From Pseudomonas chlororaphis subsp. aurantiaca (lineage in GTDB: Bacteria > Pseudomonadota > Gammaproteobacteria > Pseudomonadales > Pseudomonadaceae), in the NCBI RefSeq assembly GCF_013466605.1, contig NZ_CP059162.1, positions 6,386,001-6,450,000 on the forward strand: a DNA stretch of 64,000 nt, given 5' to 3'. Both the position numbers and the translations under genes were made by a program. How positions within the stretch are numbered: position 1 is the first letter of the stretch; the number at the start of each line of letters is the position of its first letter. A model generated the notes under the pieces. The model searched no databases, was not told where the DNA came from, and saw only the letters and a program-made list of their open reading frames with translations. This document shows, one piece after another, positions 27,137 to 37,698 of this stretch.

Positions 27137-27155
27137 ATTTTAGGAACCCGTCGAG

Positions 27156-28346
27156 ATGAGCGAATACTCCCTTTTCACCTCCGAGTCCGTGTCTGAAGGG
27201 CATCCGGACAAAATCGCCGACCAGATTTCCGATGCGGTGCTGGACGCCATCATTGCCCAGGACAAGCACGCCCGCGTAGCGGTGGAAACCCTGGTCAAGA
27301 CCGGTGTGGCCATCGTCGCCGGCGAAGTCACCACCTCGGCCTGGGTTGACCTGGAGCAGATCGTTCGTGACGTCATCACCGACATCGGCTACACCAGCTC
27401 CGACGTCGGTTTCGACGGCGCGACCTGCGGCGTGATGAACATCATCGGCAAGCAGTCCCCCGACATCAACCAGGGTGTCGACCGCGCCAAGCCTGAAGAC
27501 CAGGGCGCTGGCGACCAGGGCCTGATGTTCGGCTACGCCAGCAACGAAACCGACGTGCTGATGCCAGCCCCGATCACCTTCTCGCACCAACTGGTGCAGC
27601 GCCAGGCCGAAGCCCGCAAGTCCGGCCTGTTGCCGTGGCTGCGTCCGGATGCCAAGTCCCAGGTCACCTGCCGCTACGAAGGTGGCAAGGTGGTCGGCAT
27701 CGACGCCGTGGTCCTGTCGACCCAGCACAACCCTGACGTGTCGTACAAAGACCTGCGCGAAGGCGTGATGGAACTGATCGTCAAGCACGTGCTGCCGGCC
27801 GAACTGCTGTCCAAGGACACCCAGTTCCACATCAACCCGACTGGCCAGTTCATCATCGGCGGCCCGGTCGGCGACTGCGGCCTGACCGGTCGCAAGATCA
27901 TCGTCGACAGCTACGGCGGCATGGCCCGTCACGGCGGCGGCGCGTTCTCCGGCAAGGACCCATCGAAGGTCGACCGTTCGGCCGCCTACGCCGGTCGTTA
28001 CGTGGCCAAGAACATCGTCGCCGCCGGCCTGGCCGAGCGCTGCGAGATCCAGGTGTCCTACGCCATCGGCGTGGCCCAACCGACTTCGATCTCGCTGAAC
28101 ACCTTCGGCACCGGCAAGATCAGCGATGACAAGATCATCAAGCTGGTGCGCGAAGTGTTCGACCTGCGTCCATACGCGATCACCACCATGCTCGACCTGC
28201 TGCACCCGATGTACCGCGAGACCGCGGCCTACGGCCACTTCGGCCGCACCCCGCAAACCAAGACCGTGGGTGACGATACTTTCACCACCTTCACCTGGGA
28301 AAAGACCGACCGCGCCGAAGCCCTGCGCGCCGCTGCCAACCTGTAA
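27156..28346 (+). CDS. metK: S-adenosylmethionine synthetase
   Basis: 396-residue cytoplasmic enzyme making SAM from methionine and ATP. MetK signatures: [26 protein letters not shown] at the N-terminus, [12 protein letters not shown] (GAGDQG motif, near residue 118), [19 protein letters not shown] (near 260) and the C-terminal [11 protein letters not shown]. Length is standard. It follows the SahR-like gene by 19 nt and probably shares its transcript; a strong terminator ends the unit. It supplies the SAM whose product SAH is cleared by AhcY (38430-39839). Confidence 0.98.
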   Translation: MSEYSLFTSESVSEGHPDKIADQISDAVLDAIIAQDKHARVAVETLVKTGVAIVAGEVTTSAWVDLEQIVRDVITDIGYTSSDVGFDGATCGVMNIIGKQSPDINQGVDRAKPEDQGAGDQGLMFGYASNETDVLMPAPITFSHQLVQRQAEARKSGLLPWLRPDAKSQVTCRYEGGKVVGIDAVVLSTQHNPDVSYKDLREGVMELIVKHVLPAELLSKDTQFHINPTGQFIIGGPVGDCGLTGRKIIVDSYGGMARHGGGAFSGKDPSKVDRSAAYAGRYVAKNIVAAGLAERCEIQVSYAIGVAQPTSISLNTFGTGKISDDKIIKLVREVFDLRPYAITTMLDLLHPMYRETAAYGHFGRTPQTKTVGDDTFTTFTWEKTDRAEALRAAANL

Positions 28347-28364
28347 TCCCGGCAGCACTTACCC

Positions 28365-28397
28365 AAGCCCCGCACGGTTCGCCTTGCGGGGCTTTTT
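28365..28397 (+). terminator. Rho-independent terminator of metK
   Basis: A perfect 10-bp stem (aagccccgca/tgcggggctt) with a 10-nt loop and a T tract begins 19 nt after the metK stop. Confidence 0.92.
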
Positions 28398-28417
28398 TGT
28401 GGCTGAAGGTTTCATGA

Positions 28418-30283
<1,866 letters not shown>

Positions 30284-30380
30284 AGCCTTTACAACCGGCG
30301 GCGTTGAACCCCGGGGACGCAGATGGCTCAAACAGCCCATCGCCCCACTCCTGCTATTCATCTTTTCACATGGAGCCTTT

Positions 30381-30776
30381 ATGAAATTCCTTGCACCGCT
30401 CACCCTCTTCGCCGCGTTCAGCCTGACAACCCCAGCCCTGGTGGCCGCCGAGCAAGCCCAGGAACTCACCGGCTGCGCCGCCAAGCGCCAGGCCATCAGC
30501 ACCCAGATCGAACAGGCCAAGGCCCATGGCAACAGCGAGCAACAGGCCGGCCTGGAAAAGGCCCTGAGCGAAGCCACCACGAACTGCACCGACGCCTCGC
30601 TGAAAAAGGAACGCGAAAACAAGGTGCTGGAAGCCAAGCACGAGGTCAGCCGGCGCCAGACCGACCTGGACAAGGCCATGAAAAAAGGCGACGCCGAGAA
30701 GATCAATAAGCGCAAGGACAAGCTGGCCGAGTCCCGCAAGGAATTGCAGGAAGCTCTCGACGAACTGGACAAGTAA
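30381..30776 (+). CDS. DUF1090-family periplasmic protein (YqjC-like)
   Basis: 131 residues with a Sec signal peptide (FLAPLTLFAAFSLTTPALVAAEQ). The mature protein is almost entirely charged helix and coiled coil, with two Cys (TGCAAKRQAIS and TNCTDASLKKE) that could pair. This matches the DUF1090 family (E. coli YqjC), which has no assigned function. ATG 30381 has GGAG 8 nt upstream. It stands 97 nt after ligB. Confidence 0.85.
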   Translation: MKFLAPLTLFAAFSLTTPALVAAEQAQELTGCAAKRQAISTQIEQAKAHGNSEQQAGLEKALSEATTNCTDASLKKERENKVLEAKHEVSRRQTDLDKAMKKGDAEKINKRKDKLAESRKELQEALDELDK

Positions 30777-30828
30777 GGTCGGGCCGTTGCGGCAGATGTG
30801 CCTGCCACAGCCACCTCAGGCGACGGGA

Positions 30829-31278
30829 TCAGTGATCGCGAAACTCTTTATGGCAGGCACTGCAGGCATCTTCGACTTTCTGCACCGCCGGCCCCAGGTT
30901 GCTGGCCTTGTACGGCTGGATCTTGCTGGCGATGACCAATTCACCGGTGGCCGCCTCGAGGGCACGGGCCAGTTCCTGGAAGCGTGCCTGCTTCTGCCAG
31001 ACATCGTCAGTCGCGCTGGTGTGTTCCTGTTCCTTGACCTGCGGGAAGTGCTTCCAGGGTTCGTGGGACAGGCTGTCCAGCTTGGTCGCGCCTTCGGTAA
31101 AACGCGGGCCATCGAACGGGATACGCCCACGGAGCATGCCGCCCAGATCCTCACCGGTCTTGAGCATCTGTTTGAAGATCGCCTTGCGCTGGCCCAGCGG
31201 GGAGTTCGGATCGACACCGCCGCAGGCGGACAACGTCAGGCAGGCCAGCAATACAACAGAGAGTCTTTTAAGAATCAT
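30829..31278 (-). CDS. Cytochrome c lipoprotein, c'/c556 type
   Basis: 149 residues. A lipoprotein signal ends in a LSACGG lipobox, so the protein should be anchored in the envelope facing the periplasm. The single haem site CSACH is at 139-143, near the C-terminus, as in four-helix-bundle cytochromes c' and c556. Helical segments PLGQRKAIFKQMLKTGEDLGGML and DVWQKQARFQELARALEAATG fit that fold. Its electron partner is unknown. It is divergent from mltA. Confidence 0.85.
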   Translation of the reverse strand: MILKRLSVVLLACLTLSACGGVDPNSPLGQRKAIFKQMLKTGEDLGGMLRGRIPFDGPRFTEGATKLDSLSHEPWKHFPQVKEQEHTSATDDVWQKQARFQELARALEAATGELVIASKIQPYKASNLGPAVQKVEDACSACHKEFRDH

Positions 31279-31406
31279 GGTGGCTTCGGGTCACGGGAAA
31301 CGGCCGCCAGTATCCTCGCCTGTCCGGCAAAGACCAATAGCCCTATTAACAATATGGATTGCCTGAAGTTGCCATGCGCCCAGGCAAGCCACAAAGGAAC
31401 TACCCA

Positions 31407-32582
31407 ATGAGCACCCGTTTCAAACTGTGGCGTCGACACCTGGCCTGGGCCTTGCCGACCGCGATCCTGCTGGCCGGTTGCAATGGCGGCGAAGTCGGCA
31501 AGCCACCCCAACCCCACGCTGTCGCGACCTATACCAGCGCCAGCTGGGAAGCCTTGCCCACTGTGTCCGACAACGACCTGCTGGCCGGCTTCGGCTCCTG
31601 GCGCAGCGCCTGCACCCGACTGAAAGCCGACCCGGTGTGGGGCTCGACCTGCGCGACGGCGGCCAATGTGCCGCTCACCGCACTCGATGTCCGCAGCTTC
31701 CTCAAGGAACACCTGGATGTCTACGGCCTGCGCTCGGCCAGCGGCAGCAGCAACGGCCTGATCACCGGCTACTACGAGCCGGTCTATCCGGGCAGCCTGA
31801 CCCAGACCCAGGCCGCGTCAGTGCCGGTCTACGGCGTGCCGGAAGACATGATCATCGTCGCCCTCGACAGCATTTATCCCGAACTCAAGGGCAAGCGCCT
31901 GCGTGGCCGCCTCGAGGGCCGGGTACTGAAACCCTACGACGATGCCGCCACCATCGAGGCCAAGGGGGTCAAGGCGCCGGTGATCGCCTGGCTGACCGAC
32001 CCGATGAACCTGCAATTCCTGCAGATCCAGGGCTCGGGCCGCATCCAGCTGGAAGACGGGCGCCAGCTACGCATCGGTTATGCCGACCAGAACGGCCACC
32101 CCTACCGCCCCATCGGCCGCTGGCTGGTGGATCAGGGCGAGCTGAAGAAAGAGGACGTGACCATGGGCACCATCGCAGCCTGGGCCAAGGCTAACCCCAA
32201 TCGCATCCCGGAACTGCTGGGCAGCAACCCCAGCTACGTGTTCTTCAACCGCAACCCGGACAGCAACGAAGGCCCGCGCGGCTCGCTGAACGTACCGCTG
32301 ACGTCCGGCTACAGCGTGGCGGTGGACCGCAAGGTGATACCGCTGGGCAGCCTGTTGTGGCTCTCCACCACCCGGCCCGATGGCAGCAGCCTGATCCGCC
32401 CGGTGGCGGCGCAGGACACCGGCGGCGCGATCGCCGGCGAGGTTCGCGCCGACCTGTTCTGGGGCACCGGCGACGCGGCCGGGCAACTGGCGGGGGACAT
32501 GAAGCAGCAGGGCCAGATCTGGATGCTCTGGCCCAAGGGCGCCACGCTGCCGAAAGTGCCTGAAGTCACCGACAGCAAATGA
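31407..32582 (+). CDS. mltA: Membrane-bound lytic murein transglycosylase A
   Basis: 391-residue outer-membrane lipoprotein that cleaves peptidoglycan glycan strands to 1,6-anhydro-muropeptides. The lipobox LLAGC ends the signal peptide near residue 24. MltA-domain segments: LITGYYEPVYPGSL, FLQIQGSGRIQL, IGYADQNGHPYRPIGRWL and the C-terminal 3D-type catalytic region AAQDTGGAIAG with RADLFWGTGDAAG, whose Asp residues hold the catalytic acid. AAGGA lies 8 nt before ATG 31407. A 12-bp hairpin follows the gene at 32591. Confidence 0.95.
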   Translation: MSTRFKLWRRHLAWALPTAILLAGCNGGEVGKPPQPHAVATYTSASWEALPTVSDNDLLAGFGSWRSACTRLKADPVWGSTCATAANVPLTALDVRSFLKEHLDVYGLRSASGSSNGLITGYYEPVYPGSLTQTQAASVPVYGVPEDMIIVALDSIYPELKGKRLRGRLEGRVLKPYDDAATIEAKGVKAPVIAWLTDPMNLQFLQIQGSGRIQLEDGRQLRIGYADQNGHPYRPIGRWLVDQGELKKEDVTMGTIAAWAKANPNRIPELLGSNPSYVFFNRNPDSNEGPRGSLNVPLTSGYSVAVDRKVIPLGSLLWLSTTRPDGSSLIRPVAAQDTGGAIAGEVRADLFWGTGDAAGQLAGDMKQQGQIWMLWPKGATLPKVPEVTDSK

Positions 32583-32590
32583 CCCTGTAA

Positions 32591-32619
32591 CGCTGCCGCC
32601 TCGTCGAGAGGCGGCAGCG
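32591..32619. repeat. Strong hairpin between convergent mltA and MAPEG genes
   Basis: A perfect 12-bp stem (cgctgccgcctc/gaggcggcagcg) with a 5-nt loop lies 8 nt past the mltA stop. There is no T tract, so it may be a family 1-like repeat core or a weak terminator. Confidence 0.6.
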
Positions 32620-32633
32620 GCTACGAAAGCCGG

Positions 32634-33020
32634 TCAGATCGATACGAAAAAGAAGCTGGCAATCAGCGCGATACCGACGAGCCACACCAGCGACCGCAGG
32701 GTCGCCCAGTCCGCCAGGTAGCAGATGATGTACAGCAGGCGACTGGTGATGAACAGCACCGCCAGCACATCGATGGTCACCAGTTCGGCGACGTTGGCGA
32801 TGTGGGCAATGATCACCCCTGCCGCGAAGGCCGGGGTCACTTCAAAACTGTTGAGCTGCGCCGCGTGCGCCCGCCGGGCGAACCCCTCGAGGGTCTCGAG
32901 ATAGGCCCGTGGGTCATGGTTCTGCCGCAGGCCAAAGTTGCCCCCGCTGAACTTGGCAATGCTGTTACACAGGTAAGGCAGGAAGATGGCGATCAATACA
33001 CACCAGAAAGCAACGGTCAT
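32634..33020 (-). CDS. MAPEG-family membrane protein
   Basis: 128-residue protein with about four membrane helices, of the MAPEG family (eicosanoid and glutathione metabolism in eukaryotes). The segment DPRAYLETLEGFARRAHAAQLNSFEVTPAFAAGVI holds the family motif of helix 2 (R-x-x-x-A-x-x-N-x-x-E). Bacterial members of this short type are of unknown function. The EamA transporter gene lies 36 nt upstream on the same strand. Confidence 0.85.
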   Translation of the reverse strand: MTVAFWCVLIAIFLPYLCNSIAKFSGGNFGLRQNHDPRAYLETLEGFARRAHAAQLNSFEVTPAFAAGVIIAHIANVAELVTIDVLAVLFITSRLLYIICYLADWATLRSLVWLVGIALIASFFFVSI

Positions 33021-33056
33021 GGCAGAGTCCTTTTTAAAGTCATGAGGGGAGCGGGG

Positions 33057-33890
33057 TCAGAACTTCATCACCAGCATGCCGATCAGCACCAGCCCACAAG
33101 CTAAGAGCCGAGGTCGGCCGAAAGGTTCTTTCAGGTAACGCATGCCGAACAACACCACCAGGATCACGCTGATTTCCCGCAGCGCCGCCGCCTCGGCGAT
33201 CGATCCCAGCTGCATGGCCCACAGCACCAGAGCGTAGCTGAACAATACGCAGAACCCGACACTCAACCCCAGCTGCCATTGCTCGCGCCAGAACAGGGTG
33301 AAGGCCGCACGCTTGCGCAGCAGCGCCAGCAACGGGAAAGGCCAGGCGCTGAGCAGCGTCATCCACACCAGGTAATCCAGCGGATGGGACCAGCGGCGCA
33401 ATGCCTGACCGTCGATAAAGGTGTAGCAGCCGATGCACAGGCCGATCAGCGCCACCACCGGCAACATCGACCACGGCAGGCGGTCGCCGCCACCGCCCTG
33501 CCACAGCAGGCACAGCATGCCGAAAGGGATCAGCAGGATGCCGAGGATCTGCTGGGGGCTGAGTACCTCGCCCGCGAAGATCAGGGTCAGGGCCAGCACC
33601 ACCAGGGGCGAAAGACCGCGCATCAGTGGATAGACCAGACCCAGGTCGCCGACTCGATAGGCCTGGATCAGCAGGTAGCGGTAGAGCAATTCGAAAACCG
33701 CCGAGGCCAGGATCCACGGCCAGATCTCCAACGGCGGCCATGCGACGAATCCCAGCATCAGCGCCACGAACAGCAAGGCGACACTGTCCATGCAGGCCAC
33801 CACCAACAAGCGCTCGCCGCTGAACTTGATCAGAGTATTCCATGCCGCATGCAGCAGCGCCGCCACCAGAACCAGAGCTGTCGCCAGCAC
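33057..33890 (-). CDS. EamA-type (DMT) transporter
   Basis: 277-residue inner-membrane protein with two EamA repeats of about five helices each, drug/metabolite transporter superfamily. The N-terminal repeat begins LATALVLVAALLHAAWNTLIKFSGE, the second LPWSMLPVVALIGLCIGCYTFIDGQALR. The end of the first repeat reads GLVYPLMRGLSPLVVLALTLIFAGE, the usual conserved hairpin. The substrate is unknown. It is probably co-transcribed with the MAPEG gene and is divergent from the MFS gene at 34100. Confidence 0.85.
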   Translation of the reverse strand: MLATALVLVAALLHAAWNTLIKFSGERLLVVACMDSVALLFVALMLGFVAWPPLEIWPWILASAVFELLYRYLLIQAYRVGDLGLVYPLMRGLSPLVVLALTLIFAGEVLSPQQILGILLIPFGMLCLLWQGGGGDRLPWSMLPVVALIGLCIGCYTFIDGQALRRWSHPLDYLVWMTLLSAWPFPLLALLRKRAAFTLFWREQWQLGLSVGFCVLFSYALVLWAMQLGSIAEAAALREISVILVVLFGMRYLKEPFGRPRLLACGLVLIGMLVMKF

Positions 33891-33922
33891 CTCACACTCC
33901 CTGTTTGCGATGAGAGAATCGA

Positions 33923-33951
33923 TTCACCTAGGCACTACGGCTGTCTATACT
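33923..33951 (+). promoter_or_regulatory. Possible sigma70 promoter for the MFS gene
   Basis: TTCACC (33923-33928), a 17-bp spacer and TATACT (33946-33951) face the MFS gene at 34100, giving a ~145-nt leader. Confidence 0.45.
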
Positions 33952-34099
33952 GACGCCGACCACGCCGCACTCAGTTGCGCATATCTATTCCAATAATTTT
34001 TGCTGCTGCCCGATCCGCCGGACCTGAGCCGATGGAGGAGCAAAGCCGGCATGCGTATGCCTGATCAAGGCGTCAAGACTACAGACAGAGAATCCTCGC

Positions 34100-35269
34100 A
34101 TGCCACTCGCCTTGCTCGCACTGGCTGTTGCCGCCTTCGGCATCGGCACCACCGAATTCGTCATCATGGGCCTGCTGCCCGATGTCGCCCGCGACCTGTC
34201 CGTCAGTATTCCCCATGCGGGCCTGCTGATCACCGGTTACGCCCTGGGCGTGGTGTTCGGCGCGCCGATCCTCGCCGTCGGCACCGCCAACATGCCGCGC
34301 AAGGCTACGTTGCTGGGCATGACCCTGATGTTCATCCTCGGCAACGTGCTCTGCGCGCTGGCGCCGAACTACGCCACGCTGATGGCCGCGCGGGTGATCA
34401 CCGCACTGTGCCATGGTGCGTTTTTCGGCATCGGCTCGGTGGTCGCCGCCAGCCTGGTGGCGCCGAACAAACGCGCCCAGGCGATCGCCATGATGTTCAC
34501 CGGCCTGACCCTGGCCAACGTGCTTGGCGTGCCGCTGGGTACAGCGTTGGGGCAGTACGCCGGCTGGCGCTCGACCTTCTGGGCGGTGTCGGTGATCGGG
34601 GTGATCGCCGCCATTGCCCAATGGCTCTGGCTGCCCCGGCATATCGCCATGGACAAGGCCAACCTGGCCAGCGAGCTCAAGGTCCTGGGCAAGGCCAACG
34701 TGCTGCTGGCCCTGGGCATGAGCGTGCTGGCCTCCACCAGCCTGTTCAGCGTCTTCACCTATATCGCGCCGATCCTGCAGGACGTCACCGGCGTCAGCCC
34801 CCATGGCGTGACCATCATGTTGCTGCTGTTCGGCGTCGGCCTGACCGCCGGCAGCATGCTCGGCGGCCGCCTGGCCGACAGCCGCCTGCTGCCGTCGCTG
34901 GTGGCCATGGCGCTGGCTGTGGTGCTGGTGCTGGCTGCGTTCAGCCAGACCAGCCACCTGCTGATTCCGGCGGCGATCACTTTGCTGTTGTGGGGGATTT
35001 TCGCCTTCGCCCTGTGCCCGATCCTGCAACTGCTGATCATCGACCAGGCCCATGAGGCCCCCAACCTGGGCTCGACCCTGAACCAGAGCGCCTTCAACCT
35101 GGGCAACGCCGCCGGCGCCTGGATCGGCGGCCTGGTGGTCGCCAGCGGCGCCGACCTGGCCGACCTGCCGTGGACCGGAGCGCTGGTCGGCGGGCTGACG
35201 GTGCTGACCGCGCTGCTGTTCATTCACCTGCAACGCCGCCAGGCAGCCGCGGTCAATGTATCCGGCTGA
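34100..35269 (+). CDS. MFS transporter, AraJ/YdhP-like efflux family
   Basis: 389-residue DHA1-type transporter with about 12 helices. The N-terminal LALLALAVAAFGIGTTEFVIMGLLPDVARDL is typical of AraJ/PbuE/YdhP relatives, with ITGYALGVVFGAPIL and ALCHGAFFGIGSVVAASLV in TM2-4 and GASLGSTLNQSAFN-like GSTLNQSAFNLGNAAGAWIGG in TM11. Family members export sugars, purines or drugs; the substrate here is open. There is no strong Shine-Dalgarno before ATG 34100 (aatcctcgc). The CPA1 antiporter follows 176 nt downstream behind a terminator-like hairpin. Confidence 0.85.
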   Translation: MPLALLALAVAAFGIGTTEFVIMGLLPDVARDLSVSIPHAGLLITGYALGVVFGAPILAVGTANMPRKATLLGMTLMFILGNVLCALAPNYATLMAARVITALCHGAFFGIGSVVAASLVAPNKRAQAIAMMFTGLTLANVLGVPLGTALGQYAGWRSTFWAVSVIGVIAAIAQWLWLPRHIAMDKANLASELKVLGKANVLLALGMSVLASTSLFSVFTYIAPILQDVTGVSPHGVTIMLLLFGVGLTAGSMLGGRLADSRLLPSLVAMALAVVLVLAAFSQTSHLLIPAAITLLLWGIFAFALCPILQLLIIDQAHEAPNLGSTLNQSAFNLGNAAGAWIGGLVVASGADLADLPWTGALVGGLTVLTALLFIHLQRRQAAAVNVSG

Positions 35270-35282
35270 GGCCGCCGAGCGC

Positions 35283-35420
35283 GCGACTGGCCGACAGTCG
35301 CCTCTAGAACCACACACCGACCGGCTCACCGCCAGAAGAATCTGAACTTTCCTTGTCGGTGTGCCCCGGGCCGCCAGCGGCCCATCCAACCCTTGCCCGA
35401 TGGCTTTCGGGCTTTCTTTT
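35283..35420 (+). promoter_or_regulatory. Structured leader with terminator before the antiporter gene
   Basis: Four stems line up after the MFS gene: gcgact/agtcgc (35283-35301), a 9-bp long-range stem cacaccgac/gtcggtgtg (35313-35321 with 35355-35363) enclosing 33 nt, a tight hairpin gggccg/cggccc (35368-35383), and a terminator-like stem gcccga/tcgggc (35395-35412) followed by TTTCTTTT. The last ends 26 nt before the antiporter start. It may be the MFS terminator plus unrelated folds, or a cis-regulatory attenuator. Confidence 0.5.
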
Positions 35421-35445
35421 CACGTTTCTATCCAAGGGACTCCGG

Positions 35446-36705
35446 ATGCTTGAACTCGTTGCCGCCTTCATCTGCCTGACCACCCTGCTCACCTACGTCA
35501 ATTTCCGCTTCATCGGCCTGCCACCGACCATCGGTGTGATGGTCACCGCCCTGCTGTTTTCCCTGCTGCTGCAAGGCTTGAGCTTCCTCGGCTATCCCGG
35601 CCTGGAAGAGCATGTGCAACAGCTGATCGGCCAGATCGACTTCGGCGACCTGCTGATGAACTGGATGCTGTCGTTCCTGCTGTTCGCCGGCGCCTTGCAC
35701 GTCAACCTCAACGACCTGCGCAGCTACCGCTGGCCCATCGGCCTGTTGGCCACGGTCGGCGTGCTGATCGCCACGTTCGTCATCGGCAGCCTGGCCTACT
35801 GGATCTTCGGCCTGTTCGGCTGGCACGTGAGCTTCCTCTATTGCCTGCTGTTCGGCGCCCTGATCTCGCCGACCGACCCGATCGCGGTGCTCGGCGTGCT
35901 GCGTACCGCCAACGCGTCCAAGCCACTGAAAACCACTATCGTCGGCGAATCGCTGTTCAACGACGGCACCGCGGTGGTGGTGTTCACCGTGTTGCTGGGG
36001 ATCGCCCAGCTCGGCGAAACCCCGACCCTCGGCGCCACTGCCCTGCTGTTTGCCCATGAGGCCATCGGCGGCGTGGTGTTCGGCGGACTGATCGGCTACC
36101 TGGTGTACCTGATGATCAAGAGCATCGAGCAGCACCAGATCGAGGTGATGCTGACCCTGGCCCTGGTGATCGGCGGCTCGGCGATGGCCAGCGAACTGCA
36201 CGTCTCGGCGCCGATCGCGATGGTGGTGGCGGGCCTGATCATCGGCAACCTGGGGCGCAACCTGGCGATGAACGACATGACCCGGCGTTACCTGGACGGC
36301 TTCTGGGAACTGCTCGACGACATGCTCAACGCCCTGCTGTTCGCCCTGATCGGCATGGAGCTGTTGCTGCTGCCGTTCAACTGGCTGCACTTGCTGGCCG
36401 CGTGCCTGCTGGCGGTGGCGATCGTACTGTCGCGCCTGCTCACCGTGGCCCCGGCCATCGTCCTGCTACGCCGCTGGCGCAGCGTGCCGCGCGGCACTAT
36501 CCGGGTACTGACCTGGGGCGGCCTGCGCGGCGGGGTTTCAGTGGCGCTGGCCCTGGCCCTGCCATTGGGCCCGGAGCGCGACCTGGTACTGAGCATCACC
36601 TACATCGTGGTGCTGTCATCGATCCTCCTGCAGGGCCTGACCATCGGCAAGCTGGTACGCCATGTCACCCAGGATGAGCCAGCGGTCACCCAGGACGCTC
36701 ACTGA
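35446..36705 (+). CDS. CPA1-family Na+(K+)/H+ antiporter (YjcE/NhaP type)
   Basis: 419-residue inner-membrane monovalent cation/proton antiporter with about 12-13 helices and a short C-terminal tail. The ion-binding segment is GALISPTDPIAVLGVLR followed by VGESLFNDGTAVVVF, the classic CPA1 Asp pair; LTWGGLRGGVSVALALALP is the conserved late helix with essential Arg. ATG 35446 is preceded by AAGGGAC. Its 3' end overlaps the formate/nitrite transporter gene by 7 nt, tail to tail. The structured region upstream suggests regulation at transcript elongation. Which ion is exchanged cannot be told from sequence. Confidence 0.9.
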   Translation: MLELVAAFICLTTLLTYVNFRFIGLPPTIGVMVTALLFSLLLQGLSFLGYPGLEEHVQQLIGQIDFGDLLMNWMLSFLLFAGALHVNLNDLRSYRWPIGLLATVGVLIATFVIGSLAYWIFGLFGWHVSFLYCLLFGALISPTDPIAVLGVLRTANASKPLKTTIVGESLFNDGTAVVVFTVLLGIAQLGETPTLGATALLFAHEAIGGVVFGGLIGYLVYLMIKSIEQHQIEVMLTLALVIGGSAMASELHVSAPIAMVVAGLIIGNLGRNLAMNDMTRRYLDGFWELLDDMLNALLFALIGMELLLLPFNWLHLLAACLLAVAIVLSRLLTVAPAIVLLRRWRSVPRGTIRVLTWGGLRGGVSVALALALPLGPERDLVLSITYIVVLSSILLQGLTIGKLVRHVTQDEPAVTQDAH

Positions 36706-37580
36706 TCCTTTTCTGATCGATCGCGGACCCGCTCGGGGTCCGCAGTCGTTTTTGGCAGGCCACTTTCACTGCGCACCTGGGCATGGCTGATCAGGGCGAA
36801 GATAAAACTGCCGCCGACGATGTTCCCCACCAACGTCGGCCCGGCGAACACCCACCAGAAATCCCGCCACGGCAATTCGCCGGCAAACACCAGGTACGAA
36901 ACCTCCACCGAACCGACCACGATATGGGTGAAATCCCCCAGGGCCATCAGGTAGGTGATCAGGATGATGATCCACATCTTGGCGCTCTCCATGGACGGGA
37001 TCATCCAGACCATGGTGGCGATCATCCAGCCGGAAATGATGCCCTTGGCGAACATCTGCCCGGCATCGTTCTCCATGACCTTGCGCCCGATATCGAGGAA
37101 GGCCAGGTCGGTCTTGCCGTCGAAAATCGGCAGGTGCAGCATCACGTAGGCCACCAGCAGCGTGCCGCACAGGTTGCCCACCAAGACCACGCCCCACAGG
37201 CGACACAGGCGCGCGAAGTTGCCCAGGGTGGGTTTGCTCATGACCGGCAGCACGGCCGTCAGAGTGTTTTCGGTGAAGAGTTGCTGGCGCGCCAGGATCA
37301 CCGCCAGGAAGCCCGCGCAGTAACCGAAACTGGCAATCACCTTGAATCCTTCGCCGTCGGGCAGGCGCGAGTTGAGCAGGCCCATGCCCATCAGCGACAG
37401 GCCCATGGTCAGGCCGGCGGCCAGGGCCGACCACCAGAGCGCCGCGACGCTGCGCTCCAGCTCCTTGTCGCCCTGGGTGCGGATGATCTCGTGCAAGACC
37501 GCCGCGCGGGGCGGCTGGTTCTTGTCTACGTCGTGCTGTTCTTCGGGAGAAAGGCCCGGGGTCTTGCCGTCTGTCTGCAC
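36699..37580 (-). CDS. Formate/nitrite-transporter family protein (YfdC-like)
   Basis: 293-residue FNT-family membrane protein with six helices, closest in pattern to E. coli YfdC rather than FocA or NirC. It has a ~55-residue charged cytoplasmic N-terminus (PEEQHDVDKNQPPRAAVLHEI) and the FNT motifs QQLFTENTLTAVLPV (TM3 broken helix) and LMALGDFTHIVVGSVEVSYLVF (TM5). The substrate of the YfdC branch is not settled. It is convergent with, and overlaps by 7 nt, the antiporter gene. Confidence 0.87.
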   Translation of the reverse strand: MQTDGKTPGLSPEEQHDVDKNQPPRAAVLHEIIRTQGDKELERSVAALWWSALAAGLTMGLSLMGMGLLNSRLPDGEGFKVIASFGYCAGFLAVILARQQLFTENTLTAVLPVMSKPTLGNFARLCRLWGVVLVGNLCGTLLVAYVMLHLPIFDGKTDLAFLDIGRKVMENDAGQMFAKGIISGWMIATMVWMIPSMESAKMWIIILITYLMALGDFTHIVVGSVEVSYLVFAGELPWRDFWWVFAGPTLVGNIVGGSFIFALISHAQVRSESGLPKTTADPERVRDRSEKDQ

Positions 37581-37698
37581 GTTAGTGGCTCCTGAACCTG
37601 TGGGTACCTTGTCAGGTACGACATCCCGGGTTCAGGGCTCGTTCAGTGCCCTCATGCAGGAATGGACAGGCTCGATACCTACCGTGGAGAGGATCGGC

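Noticed and set aside
31275..31406. Regulatory RNA between the cytochrome c gene and mltA
   Set aside because: Only an ordinary divergent promoter spacer is visible; no stable fold or terminator.
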